Assembly: GCF_041053105.1 (NCBI RefSeq)
Contig: NZ_CP163444.1
Span: 1,612,001 to 1,676,000 of the forward strand
DNA length: 64,000 bases
DNA from: Streptomyces sp. R44
Lineage (GTDB): Bacteria > Actinomycetota > Actinomycetes > Streptomycetales > Streptomycetaceae
Direction of reading: 5' to 3'
Positions 16,630-24,799 of this stretch are shown here, piece by piece. The stretch's first letter is position 1; the number at the start of each line of letters is the position of its first letter. The notes below the pieces were generated by a model. The model searched no databases, had not been told where the DNA came from, and saw only the letters and a list, made by a program, of their open reading frames with translations. The position numbers were made by a program, and so were the translations under genes.

Positions 16630-18098
16630 CGGACCGCCTCCACCGCGACGGGCGCGGAGGCGGCGGCCGCCGCGACCGGGTCAGGGCCGGAGGCCGGGTC
16701 GGCCGCGACCGGATCCGGGCCGAGGGCCGGGGCCGACGCGGCCGGGTCCGGGCCGGGGCCCGATGTCGCCGTGGCCTGGTCCGCGTCCGGGGCCGTACGG
16801 ACGATCCGTACCCGCTCCGCGCGGTAGCGGTCCACCTGGCGCACCGAGAGCCGCCAGCCGGGGAGCTCGGCACGGTCCCCGGGGGCCGGGATGCGCCCGA
16901 GGAGGTCGGCGACGAGCCCGGCGACGGTTTCGTACGGCCCGTCGGGCACGTCGAGGCCTATCCGGCGCAGGGTGTGGACGCGGCAGGAACCGTCGGCCTC
17001 CCAGGCGGGGCGGCCGTCCTCGGCGGGCGCGGCGGCCAGCTCGGGCCGCCCGTCGGCGGCGGTGTCGTGCTCGTCGCGGACCTCGCCGACGAGCTCCTCC
17101 ACGATGTCCTCCAGGGTGACCACACCGGCCGTGCCGCCGTACTCGTCGACGACCACCGCGATCGGCTGTTCCCGGCGCAGCCGCTCCAGGAGCGTCTGGG
17201 CGGGCAGCGTCTCGGGGACGAGGAGCGGCGGGACCGCGATCCGTCCGACGGGGGTGCGCAGGCGGGCGTGCGGGGCGACGGCGAGCGCGTCCTTGAGGTG
17301 GACCATGCCGACGATCTCGTCGATGCGGTCGCGGTAGACCGGGAAGCGCGAGAGGCCGGTGGCCCGGGTGAGGTTGAGGACGTCGGCCGCGGTGGCGTCC
17401 CACTGGAGGGCGCTGACCTTCACGCGCGGGGTCATGACCTGCTCGGCGGTGAGGCCGCCGAGGGACAGGGTCCGTACGAAGAGGTCGGCGGTGTCCTGTT
17501 CGAGCGCGCCGGCCTCGGCCGAGTGCCGGGCGAGCGAGACGAGCTCGCCGGGGGTGCGGACCGAGTCCAGCTCCTCGGTGGGCTCGACGCCCAGGAGCCG
17601 TACGAGGCTGTTCGCGACCCGGTTGAGCAGGGAGATCACCGGCCGGAACAGTGCCGAGAAGCGGCGCTGCGGGGTGGCGACGAAGCGGGCGACCTGGAGC
17701 GGCCGGGAGACCGCCCAGTTCTTCGGCACCAGCTCGCCGACGACCATCTGGACGGCGGAGGCGAGCAGCATGCCGATCACCACGGAGACCCCGGAGACGG
17801 CCCCTTCGGGCAGTCCGGTCGCGGTCAGCGGCGCGTGGAGGAGTCCGGCGAGCGCGGGCTCGGCGAGCATGCCGACGACCAGCGAGGTGATGGTGATGCC
17901 CAGCTGGGTGCCGGAGAGCTGGAAGGAGAGCTCGCGCAGCGCGGTGACGACGGTGCGGGCGCGCCGGTCGCCGGCGTCAGCGGCCCGCTGGGCCTCGGCG
18001 CGCTCGACGGTCACGAGACCGAACTCGGCGGCCACGAAGAAGCCGTTGGCGAGGATCAGGAGGAAGGCCGCGAAGAGCAGCAGAAGGGAGACGATCAT
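16626..18098 (-). CDS. CNNM/CorC-type membrane protein (hemolysin family), full length
   Basis: 490 residues: DUF21 transmembrane domain (1-200), CBS pair (about 215-340, FPVYRDRIDEIVGMVHLKDAL and VVVDEYGGTAGVVTLEDIVEEL), then the CorC_HlyC domain (about 355-435). The C-terminal tail of about 55 residues is low complexity with repeated GPDPVAA-like units. Likely role is magnesium or other divalent-cation handling at the membrane, with nucleotide sensing through the CBS domains. It is the first gene of a two-gene leftward unit with the short paralogue. Confidence 0.9.
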   Translation of the reverse strand: MIVSLLLLFAAFLLILANGFFVAAEFGLVTVERAEAQRAADAGDRRARTVVTALRELSFQLSGTQLGITITSLVVGMLAEPALAGLLHAPLTATGLPEGAVSGVSVVIGMLLASAVQMVVGELVPKNWAVSRPLQVARFVATPQRRFSALFRPVISLLNRVANSLVRLLGVEPTEELDSVRTPGELVSLARHSAEAGALEQDTADLFVRTLSLGGLTAEQVMTPRVKVSALQWDATAADVLNLTRATGLSRFPVYRDRIDEIVGMVHLKDALAVAPHARLRTPVGRIAVPPLLVPETLPAQTLLERLRREQPIAVVVDEYGGTAGVVTLEDIVEELVGEVRDEHDTAADGRPELAAAPAEDGRPAWEADGSCRVHTLRRIGLDVPDGPYETVAGLVADLLGRIPAPGDRAELPGWRLSVRQVDRYRAERVRIVRTAPDADQATATSGPGPDPAASAPALGPDPVAADPASGPDPVAAAAASAPVAVEAVR

Positions 18099-18219
18099 GC
18101 CGCCGCCTCCGGGGAGGGGGCGGCGCAGGTACTACCGGACGATCCGTCCATTGCTGGAGGGAGTCACTCCTCGGGTCGAAGGGTGGTCTCGCGGGCCGCG
18201 GCTGCGGCCCTGCACACGC

Positions 18220-18251
18220 GAGACGGTGGTGCCGCTCGGCACCACCGTCTC
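18220..18251 (-). terminator. Hairpin terminator at end of riboflavin/histidine operon
   Basis: A 15-bp perfect stem gagacggtggtgccg / cggcaccaccgtctc with a two-base loop. It lies between the last gene of the leftward rib-his unit and the next leftward pair. Confidence 0.8.
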
Positions 18252-18304
18252 CAGAGTAGTCACGGGAACGCCCCGAAGGGCAGGGGGTCGGCCCCGGATG
18301 GGGG

Positions 18305-18376
18305 ACGGATCGGGGTTTCCCCCAGCCCGCCCCGGGCCCGGATCGGGGATTCCCCCAAGCCGGATCGGGGTCTCAG
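18305..18376. repeat. Three short direct repeats, cggatcggggtttccccca type
   Basis: Copies begin at 18306, 18339 and 18361. The first two are 19 bases long and differ at one position; the third keeps only the first half and runs into the stop region of the PH-domain gene. They are too short to classify and could be remnants of a duplicated hairpin. Confidence 0.5.
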
Positions 18377-18825
18377 CGGGTTTCCGCGCTCGTTCCGCGG
18401 CTGTCCGCGAGGGCCCGCAGGGCGCGGGCGTCGCGGATCGCCGATTCCTTGGCGATCCCGGGCTGGATGCCGAGGGCGGGCAGGCTCGTGCCGTCGCTCA
18501 GGTCGAGGAAGACCCAGGGGTCGCCGGGGCGGAGGTTGACCTTGAGGATCTCCGCCCAGGCGAGGCGCCGGCTCCTGGTGATGTTGACGACCGTCACGCC
18601 GTCCTCGTCGGCCACGACCTTGGGGCGGCTCAGCAGGACCAGGACCCCGGAGAGCAGCACGGCGGTGAGGACGAAGCTCGCGCGCTCCCCCGGTCCGAGG
18701 CGCTCCAGCATCATCGCCACGGCCGTGACGACGACGAACATCGTGACGCCCAGGGTCAGCAGGATCGCCCGGGTGCGACCGGGACGGAAGGTGACCGGGA
18801 GGGAGGGCGTCGGGGACTGCGACAT
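18373..18825 (-). CDS. PH-domain membrane protein
   Basis: 150 residues: two membrane helices (about 20-40 and 48-66) followed by a bacterial PH-like domain (ADEDGVTVVNITRSRRLAWAEILKVNL). This is the small bPH family that follows hisG in Streptomyces. Function unknown; it faces the cytoplasm if the topology is as usual. It is the last gene of the leftward rib-his unit, 75 bp past hisG. Confidence 0.8.
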   Translation of the reverse strand: MSQSPTPSLPVTFRPGRTRAILLTLGVTMFVVVTAVAMMLERLGPGERASFVLTAVLLSGVLVLLSRPKVVADEDGVTVVNITRSRRLAWAEILKVNLRPGDPWVFLDLSDGTSLPALGIQPGIAKESAIRDARALRALADSRGTSAETR

Positions 18826-18900
18826 CGGAGGTTCCTCAGTGCCTGGTGAGACAGCGCCCGCTGGGACGGTGCCTGGTGGGACGGTGCGGGCCGGCCGCCG

Positions 18901-19749
18901 TCAGAGGCGGCAGGCGTGGATGGCGGTGGTGAGGATGGCGCGGGCGCCGATCTCGTACAGGTCGTCCATGATCCGCTGCGCCTCCTTGGCGGGGACCATC
19001 GCACGGACGGCGACCCAGCCCTCGTTGTGCAGCGGGGAGACGGTCGGCGACTCCAGGCCCGGGGTGAGGGCGACGGCCTGCTCCAGGTGCTCGGCGCGGC
19101 AGTCGTAGTCCATCATCACGTACGAGCGGGCGACGAGGACGCCCTGGAGGCGGCGCATGAACTGCTGCACCTGCGGGTGGTCGTCCGAGGCGCCGTGACG
19201 GCGGATGACGACCGCCTCGGAGGTCAGGATCGGCTCGCCGATGACCTCCAGGCCGGCGTTGCGCAGGCTGGTGCCGGTCTCCACGACGTCCGCGATGATC
19301 TGGGCGACGCCCAGCTGGATCGCGGTCTCGACCGCGCCGTCCAGGTGGACGACGGAGGCGTCGATGCCCTGGTCGGCGAGGTGCTTGGCGACGATGCCCT
19401 CGTAGGAGGTGGCGATCGTCATGCCGCCGAAGTCCTCGGGACCGTTCGCGGTGCCCGGGCGGGTGGCGTAGCGGAAGGTGGAGCGGCCGAAGTTCAGCGG
19501 GAGGATCTCCTCGGCGCTGGCTCCGGAGTCCAGGAGCAGGTCACGGCCGGTGATGCCGATGTCCAGCTTCCCGGAGGCGACGTAGATCGCGATGTCCTTC
19601 GGCCGCAGGTAGAAGAACTCGACCTCGTTGTCGGGGTCGACGACCACCAGCTCCTTGGACTCCTTGCGCTGGCGGTAGCCGGCCTCATGGAGCATTGCCG
19701 ACGCAGGTCCGGAGAGGGAACCCTTGTTGGGGACGGCGATGCGCAGCAT
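18901..19749 (-). CDS. hisG: ATP phosphoribosyltransferase
   Basis: First and feedback-controlled step of histidine synthesis: condenses ATP with PRPP. 282 residues, the long HisG form with a C-terminal regulatory domain, so no HisZ is needed. It starts MLRIAVPNKGSLSG. The catalytic core has DIGITGRDLLLDSG and the PRPP loop region ADVVETGTSLRNAGLEVI. It lies 60 bp after hisE. The remaining his genes are not in this window, so hisE-hisG are split from the main his operon and attached to the riboflavin operon. Confidence 0.96.
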   Translation of the reverse strand: MLRIAVPNKGSLSGPASAMLHEAGYRQRKESKELVVVDPDNEVEFFYLRPKDIAIYVASGKLDIGITGRDLLLDSGASAEEILPLNFGRSTFRYATRPGTANGPEDFGGMTIATSYEGIVAKHLADQGIDASVVHLDGAVETAIQLGVAQIIADVVETGTSLRNAGLEVIGEPILTSEAVVIRRHGASDDHPQVQQFMRRLQGVLVARSYVMMDYDCRAEHLEQAVALTPGLESPTVSPLHNEGWVAVRAMVPAKEAQRIMDDLYEIGARAILTTAIHACRL

Positions 19750-19809
19750 GGGGTGAGCTTCCTTTGCCTGGGAGTTCTGGGGAGGGTGTGGAACTTTTCT
19801 CGGTGGTGC

Positions 19810-20082
19810 TCAGAGGTGGGCGTAGACGTCGTCGAGCGAGATCCCGCGGGCGACCATCATCACCTGGACGTGGTACAGCAGCTGCGAGATCTCCTCGGCG
19901 GCGGCTTCCTTGCCCTCGTACTCGGCGGCCATCCAGACCTCGGCGGCCTCCTCGACGACCTTCTTGCCGATGGCATGGACGCCCTTGCCCACCAGCTCCG
20001 CCGTGCGGGAGGTGGCCGGGTCGCCGGTCTCTGCCTTGAGCTTGAGCTCGGAGAAGAGCTCTTCGAAGCTTTTGTTCGCCAT
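19810..20082 (-). CDS. hisE: Phosphoribosyl-ATP pyrophosphatase
   Basis: Second step of histidine synthesis: hydrolyses PR-ATP to PR-AMP. 90 residues, all-alpha MazG-like fold, starting [21 protein letters not shown]. The conserved acidic residues ([28 protein letters not shown]) bind magnesium. The size is typical of stand-alone HisE. It is immediately followed by hisG and preceded by ribH (35 bp). Confidence 0.96.
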   Translation of the reverse strand: MANKSFEELFSELKLKAETGDPATSRTAELVGKGVHAIGKKVVEEAAEVWMAAEYEGKEAAAEEISQLLYHVQVMMVARGISLDDVYAHL

Positions 20083-20117
20083 GATGGTCCTAAGAGTACG
20101 GGGTAAGGGGCGCGGGC

Positions 20118-20603
20118 CTAGCGCCAGGGCTCACTGACCGTGCGCAGGGTGGTGGCGGTGGCGACGGCGGCGGTGACGGCCTCGTGGCCCTTGTCCTCGG
20201 AGGATCCCTCGAGGCCGGCGCGGTCGAGCGCCTGTTCCTCGTTGTCGACGGTGAGGACACCGAATCCGACGGGTACGCCGGTGTCGATCGAGACCTGGGT
20301 GAGGCCGTGGGTGACGCCCTGGCACACGTACTCGAAGTGCGGCGTTCCGCCGCGGATGACGACGCCGAGCGCCACGATGGCATCGTAGCCGCGCCCGGCG
20401 AGCACCTTCGCCACGACCGGGAGCTCGAAGCTGCCGGGCACGCGCAGGAGCGTCGGCTCGTCGATGCCCAGCTCGCTGAGGGCGCGCAGGGCGCCGTCGA
20501 CGAGACCGTCCATGATCTTCTCGTGCCACTGCGCCGCGATGACCGCGACCCGCAGGTCGCCGCAGTTCTTCACGCTGAGGACGGGTGCGCCCTTGCCGCT
20601 CAT
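20118..20603 (-). CDS. ribH: 6,7-dimethyl-8-ribityllumazine synthase
   Basis: Penultimate step of riboflavin synthesis, joining the ribityl-pyrimidine with 3,4-dihydroxybutanone phosphate. 161 residues. It contains [48 protein letters not shown] and [19 protein letters not shown], the core motifs of the family, including the His-containing catalytic segment. It probably forms pentamers or a 60-mer shell. It follows ribBA by 46 bp on the same transcript. Confidence 0.97.
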   Translation of the reverse strand: MSGKGAPVLSVKNCGDLRVAVIAAQWHEKIMDGLVDGALRALSELGIDEPTLLRVPGSFELPVVAKVLAGRGYDAIVALGVVIRGGTPHFEYVCQGVTHGLTQVSIDTGVPVGFGVLTVDNEEQALDRAGLEGSSEDKGHEAVTAAVATATTLRTVSEPWR

Positions 20604-20649
20604 GTCTCTCCTAGCCGATTAGCCGTGTAACAGGTTCGTACGTACGTGA

Positions 20650-21930
20650 TCACTGGTTGTTGCAGGTGGAGGCCGGGGAGCCGTCCAGCCAGGGCAGGTC
20701 GTGCCCCATCCGGTCCCGCTTGGTGCGCAGGTAGCGGAGGTTGTGCTCGCCGGCCTGGACCGGCATGGGCTCGCGGCCCTCGACCCGCAGACCGTGCCGG
20801 GTGAGGGCGTCGATCTTGTCGGGGTTGTTGGTCATCAGGCGCAGGGTGCGGACGCCGAGGTCGCCGAGGATCTGCGCGCCGGCCGCGTAGTCGCGGGCGT
20901 CGGCGGGCAGCCCGAGCTCCAGGTTGGCGTCGAGGGTGTCGCGGCCCTGCTCCTGGAGCTCGTACGCGCGCAGCTTGGACAGCAGGCCGATGCCGCGGCC
21001 CTCGTGGCCGCGCAGGTAGACGACGACTCCGCGCCCGGCCTCGGTGATGCGGTCCATGGAGGCCTGCAGCTGGGGGCCGCAGTCGCAGCGCAGGGAGTGG
21101 AAGATGTCGCCGGTGAGGCACTCGGAGTGGACCCGGACGAGGACGTCCTCGCCGTCGCCGATCTCGCCGTGGACGAGGGCGACGTGCTCGACGCCGTCGA
21201 CGGTGGAGCGGTAGCCGTACGCGGTGAACTCGCCGTGCGCGGTGGGGAGGTGGACCTCGGCCTCGCGGCGGACGGTGGGCTCGGCGGAGCGCCGGTAGGC
21301 GATCAGGTCCTCGATGGAGATGATCGTCAGGCCGTGCTTGCGGGCGAAGGGGACCAGCTCGGGCAGCCGCAGCATCACGCCGTCCTCGCCGGCGATCTCG
21401 ACGATGGCGCCGGCCGGGCGGAGGCCCGCGAGGCGGGCCAGGTCGACGGCGGCCTCGGTGTGACCGTTGCGGACGAGGACGCCGCCGGGCTTGGCGCGCA
21501 GCGGGAAGATGTGGCCGGGGCGGACGAAGTCGGAGGGCTCGTGGGTGCCGGAGGCCAGCATCCGCAGGGTGGTGGCGCGGTCGGCGGCGGAGATGCCGGT
21601 GGTGACGCCGTGGGCGGGGGACGCGTCGACGGAGACGGTGAAGGCCGTGCGCATCGACTCGGTGTTGTGCTCGACCATCTGCGGGAGTTCGAGGCGCTGC
21701 AGCTCCTCGTCCTCCATGGGGGCGCAGATCAGGCCGCGGCACTCGCTCATCATGAAGGCGACGATCTCGGGGGTGGCCTTCTCGGCGGCGATGACGAGGT
21801 CGCCCTCGTTCTCGCGGTCCTCGTCGTCGACCACGACGACGGGCCGGCCGGCGGCGATGTCGCGGATGGCCTGCTCGACGGGGTCGAGGGCGAGGTCGGT
21901 GGCGTCCCAGAGGGGAAGGGCGGCACTCAT
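20650..21930 (-). CDS. ribBA: Bifunctional DHBP synthase / GTP cyclohydrolase II
   Basis: 426 residues. The N-terminal half (about 1-205) is 3,4-dihydroxy-2-butanone-4-phosphate synthase, with [20 protein letters not shown] and the acidic active site. The C-terminal half is GTP cyclohydrolase II, with [20 protein letters not shown] and the zinc cysteines in CLTGD..RCDCG. Both feed riboflavin synthesis. Start ATG at 21930 overlaps the ribM stop by 4 bases (atga). Longer in-frame readings upstream run antisense-like through ribM and are rejected. Confidence 0.97.
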   Translation of the reverse strand: MSAALPLWDATDLALDPVEQAIRDIAAGRPVVVVDDEDRENEGDLVIAAEKATPEIVAFMMSECRGLICAPMEDEELQRLELPQMVEHNTESMRTAFTVSVDASPAHGVTTGISAADRATTLRMLASGTHEPSDFVRPGHIFPLRAKPGGVLVRNGHTEAAVDLARLAGLRPAGAIVEIAGEDGVMLRLPELVPFARKHGLTIISIEDLIAYRRSAEPTVRREAEVHLPTAHGEFTAYGYRSTVDGVEHVALVHGEIGDGEDVLVRVHSECLTGDIFHSLRCDCGPQLQASMDRITEAGRGVVVYLRGHEGRGIGLLSKLRAYELQEQGRDTLDANLELGLPADARDYAAGAQILGDLGVRTLRLMTNNPDKIDALTRHGLRVEGREPMPVQAGEHNLRYLRTKRDRMGHDLPWLDGSPASTCNNQ

Positions 21931-22568
21931 GCGTGGACTCCTTCCAGAGCGGCGGGGGCGGTGCGCGTCCGGAGCCACCAGTCGCGCATGCCCCAGATGA
22001 CGAGGGCGAAGTAGATGACGTAGACGAGGCCGGAGAAGGCGAGGCCGCTGTTGAAGGCGAGGGGGACGCCGACGAGGTCGACGAGGAGCCAGGCGAACCA
22101 GAACTCGACGAGGCCGCGGGCCTGGGCGATCATCGCGACGAGGGTGCCGACGAAGATGTACGCGTCGGCCCAGGGGCTCCAGGACAGCGACGGGTAGAGG
22201 GTGAAGAGGCCGCCGACGGCGAGGGTGCCGAGGGCCGCGCCGGCGAGGAGCAGACCGCGCTCCTTCCAGGTGGCGAAGCGGACGGCGATGGAGCCGTCCT
22301 GGGCCTGCTGCTTGCCGCGGTTCCACTGCCACCAGCCCCAGGCGGCGACGCCGATGACGAGGAGCTGCTTGCCGACGCCGCCGGAGAGGTGGGCGGAGGC
22401 GTAGGCGCCGACGAGGATGACGCCGGAGAGCAGCTGGGCGGGCCAGGTGAGGATGGAGCGGCGCCAGCCGAGCGCGAGCGCGATGAGTCCGATCGTGTTG
22501 CCGATCATGTCGGACCACATGATGTGCTGGCCGAAGACGGTGAACGCCTCGGAGTTGAGCCAGTTCAC
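21927..22568 (-). CDS. ribM: RibM/PnuC-family vitamin transporter in the riboflavin operon
   Basis: 213-residue membrane protein of the PnuC family with about seven helices and the WQWNRGKQ signature region ([14 protein letters not shown]). PnuC transports nicotinamide riboside, but members inside FMN-riboswitch-controlled rib operons of actinobacteria (RibM of S. davawensis, PnuX of Corynebacterium) move riboflavin and analogues. Its place between ribE and ribBA argues for riboflavin. GTG start at 22568 overlaps the ribE stop (gtga); a gagaac/aga-rich stretch precedes it. The substrate is inferred from context. Confidence 0.85.
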   Translation of the reverse strand: MNWLNSEAFTVFGQHIMWSDMIGNTIGLIALALGWRRSILTWPAQLLSGVILVGAYASAHLSGGVGKQLLVIGVAAWGWWQWNRGKQQAQDGSIAVRFATWKERGLLLAGAALGTLAVGGLFTLYPSLSWSPWADAYIFVGTLVAMIAQARGLVEFWFAWLLVDLVGVPLAFNSGLAFSGLVYVIYFALVIWGMRDWWLRTRTAPAALEGVHA

Positions 22569-23173
22569 TTCTCGTTCTCCTTGGCGTCGGTGCCGAGCAG
22601 CCGCTCGACGTACTTGGCGATGACGTCCACTTCGAGGTTGACCGGGTCGCCGGACTGCTTGATGCCGAGCGTGGTCAGGTCGAGGGTGGTCGGGATGAGG
22701 CTGATGGTGAACCAGTCGTCGGACACCTCGACGACGGTGAGGCTGACGCCGTCGACCGTGATCGAGCCCTTCTCGACGACGTACCGGGAGAGGTGGGCGG
22801 GCAGGCCGACCTTGACGAGCTCCCAGTGCTCGGACGGGGTCCGCTCCAGGATGGTGCCGGTGCCGTCGACGTGGCCCTGGACGATGTGACCGCCGAGGCG
22901 GCCGCCGACGGCCATGGGCCGCTCCAGGTTGACGCGGGAGCCGACTCCGAGGGCGCCGAGGCTGGACCGCTTGAGGGTCTCGGCCATGACGTCGGCGGTG
23001 AACTCGCCGTCGCCGTGCTCGACGACCGTGAGACAGACACCGTTGACGGCGATGGAGTCGCCGTGCTGGGCGCCTTCCGTGACCAGGGGGCCGCGCAGCC
23101 GGAAGCGGGAGGCGTCCTCCAGCTGCTCGACGGCGACGACCTCGCCCAGTTCTTCGACGATTCCGGTGAACAC
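22565..23173 (-). CDS. ribE: Riboflavin synthase, alpha chain
   Basis: 202 residues; two lumazines give riboflavin. It has the diagnostic start (V)[11 protein letters not shown] and two homologous beta-barrel halves: NGVCLTVV with [12 protein letters not shown] in the first, and DGVSLTVV with [15 protein letters not shown] in the second. GTG start at 23173, two bases after the ribD stop. A longer open frame runs through ribD in the wrong phase and is rejected. Confidence 0.97.
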   Translation of the reverse strand: MFTGIVEELGEVVAVEQLEDASRFRLRGPLVTEGAQHGDSIAVNGVCLTVVEHGDGEFTADVMAETLKRSSLGALGVGSRVNLERPMAVGGRLGGHIVQGHVDGTGTILERTPSEHWELVKVGLPAHLSRYVVEKGSITVDGVSLTVVEVSDDWFTISLIPTTLDLTTLGIKQSGDPVNLEVDVIAKYVERLLGTDAKENEK

Positions 23174-23175
23174 GG

Positions 23176-24249
23176 TCAGGCTCCCTTGAGGGTGGCGGTG
23201 ATGCGGAGGTCGGTTCCGACGCGCGCGGTCTCGGTGATGTCGAGCCGCAACGCTTCGGTGATGGTGGTGATTCCGGCGTCGGCGAGGGCGGCGGGGCCCG
23301 CGCCGAGGAGGACCGGGGCGAGGTAGCCGACGACCTGGTCGACGGCGCCCGCGGCGATGAAGGCGCCCGCGAGGGTGGGGCCGCCTTCGAGGAGGATCGA
23401 GCGGACACCGCGCGCGTGGAGGGCGTCCAGAAGGGCGGGGACGGAGAGACCGCGCTCGGCCCTGGGGAGCCGTACGACGTCCGGGAGGGTGGTCCCGGCG
23501 TCCTCGGCGACGGCGATCAGGGTGGGGGCGGCCTCGTCGAGGACCCGGGCGCCGGGCTTGACTGCCGTCGCCTCGGTGTCGACGACGACCCGCAGCGGCT
23601 GTACGGCGCCCTCGATGCCGCGCACGGCCAGGTGGGGGTCGTCGGTACGGGCGGTGCCGGAGCCGACGACGACGGCGTCGGCCTCGGCGCGCAGCCGGTG
23701 GACGTCGGCGCGGGACTCGGCGGAGCTGATCCAGCGGGAGGTGCCGTCGGCGGCGGCGATCCGGCCGTCGAGGGTGGCGGCGTACTTCCAGCGGACGAAG
23801 GGGCGGCCGCGGCGCACGGAGGTGAGCCAGGCGAGGTTGCCGGCCTCGGCCTCGTCCTCCAGGAGGCCCTGCCCGACCTCGATCCCGGCGGCGCGGAGGG
23901 TGTCGGCACCGCCCGTGGCCTGCGGGTTCGGGTCGGCGACGGCGTACACGACCCGGCTGATCCCGGCCTCGATCAGGGCCTGGGCGCAGGGGCCGGTGCG
24001 GCCGGTGTGGTTGCAGGGTTCGAGGGTGACGTAGGCCGTGCCGCCGCGGGCCAGGACGCCGGCCGCGCGCAGGGCGTGGACCTCGGCGTGGGGGCCGCCG
24101 GCGCGCTGGTGGAAGCCTTCGCCCACCTGGTGTCCGGAGGCGTCGGTGATGACGCACCCGACGACCGGGTTGGGGCTGGTGGCGCCGAGTCCGCGTGCGG
24201 CGAGCTCGACGGCGCGTCGCATGGCGGTGATGTCGGCCTGCTGGGCCAC
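23176..24249 (-). CDS. ribD: Bifunctional pyrimidine deaminase/reductase
   Basis: 357 residues. The N-terminal deaminase domain has zinc and catalytic residues in GPHAEVHAL and EPCNHTGRTGPC. The C-terminal reductase domain (about 150-357) has VRWKYAATLDGRIAAADGTS and ILLEGGPTLAGAFI. It converts the GTP cyclohydrolase II product to the ribitylamino-uracil precursor. GTG start with aggagg upstream. It is the first gene of the operon and sits behind the FMN riboswitch. Confidence 0.97.
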   Translation of the reverse strand: MAQQADITAMRRAVELAARGLGATSPNPVVGCVITDASGHQVGEGFHQRAGGPHAEVHALRAAGVLARGGTAYVTLEPCNHTGRTGPCAQALIEAGISRVVYAVADPNPQATGGADTLRAAGIEVGQGLLEDEAEAGNLAWLTSVRRGRPFVRWKYAATLDGRIAAADGTSRWISSAESRADVHRLRAEADAVVVGSGTARTDDPHLAVRGIEGAVQPLRVVVDTEATAVKPGARVLDEAAPTLIAVAEDAGTTLPDVVRLPRAERGLSVPALLDALHARGVRSILLEGGPTLAGAFIAAGAVDQVVGYLAPVLLGAGPAALADAGITTITEALRLDITETARVGTDLRITATLKGA

Positions 24250-24427
24250 CGGGTCCTCCTGCCTCTTCGGGCACGGACTCCGGGGCCTGTCGATGACGAC
24301 AGAGAGCGGGATGGACGCCTCGCGCAGGGTGCGCCGGAAGGCCGCGTCCTCCGGGTGCGCCGGTCGGAAGACGACACGGCGACCAGCGGACGTACGGCCG
24401 GCACACCCCTGGAAGGGGTCACCCGCC

Positions 24428-24554
24428 GCGCACTGCCTCCCATCCGGACTTTCACCGTCGGTCCAGGAATTTCACCTGGTCAACCGGCCGCTGGCTTGCG
24501 GACGGGTCGCGGACTATACCGCCGGTTCGGAATTACACCGACCCCGGAGTGCGC
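24428..24554 (-). promoter_or_regulatory. FMN riboswitch (RFN element)
   Basis: Read leftward, the element opens with the P1 strand gcgcactccgggg. It shows the conserved cores ggtgtaattccgaaccggc, ggtatagtccgcgaccc, ttgaccaggtgaaattcctg, and gaccgacggtgaaagtccgg, and closes with gggaggcagtgcgc, which pairs with the opening strand. These are the invariant segments of the six-stem RFN fold. About 180 bases of leader with hairpin potential separate it from ribD and should hold the expression platform. FMN binding is expected to lower expression of ribD-ribE-ribM-ribBA-ribH and perhaps hisEG. Confidence 0.96.
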
Positions 24555-24646
24555 TGCTGCTGATACAGGGCCAGTGTGCCACGCCCCGCGTGAGGCGATA
24601 GCCCCGAACCCTGTGGGCTGGCTCACAGACTCCCACAGGATTCTTC

Positions 24647-24690
24647 TTTGGTCCAGACCTATTGACGCACTGGTCTAGTCCTCTTAATCT
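24647..24690 (+). promoter_or_regulatory. Chitinase promoter with two DasR-like repeats
   Basis: TTGACG (24662-24667) and TAATCT (24685-24690) with a 17-bp spacer form a good vegetative promoter. Two related boxes flank the -35: TTTGGTCCAGACCTAT (24647-24662, 12 of 16 to the DasR consensus) and ACTGGTCTAGTCCTCT (24669-24684, 14 of 16). Their cores are the 12-bp tggtcyag direct repeats known from Streptomyces chitinase promoters. Expected: repression by DasR and induction by chitin oligomers. Confidence 0.85.
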
Positions 24691-24799
24691 CCGTGTCACC
24701 TCCGAGGTAACGGCCCGTCGGCGTGCGCACTCCACGGGCCCAACACGACCCACCCCCTTGTTCGTTGTGTTCCGCAGACCTCCCTTGGAGGAACCGATC

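Noticed and set aside
22565..24406. 613-codon reading joining ribE with a frame through ribD
   Set aside because: The upstream part is the wrong phase of ribD (Arg/Pro-rich). The natural ribE start is the GTG at 23173.
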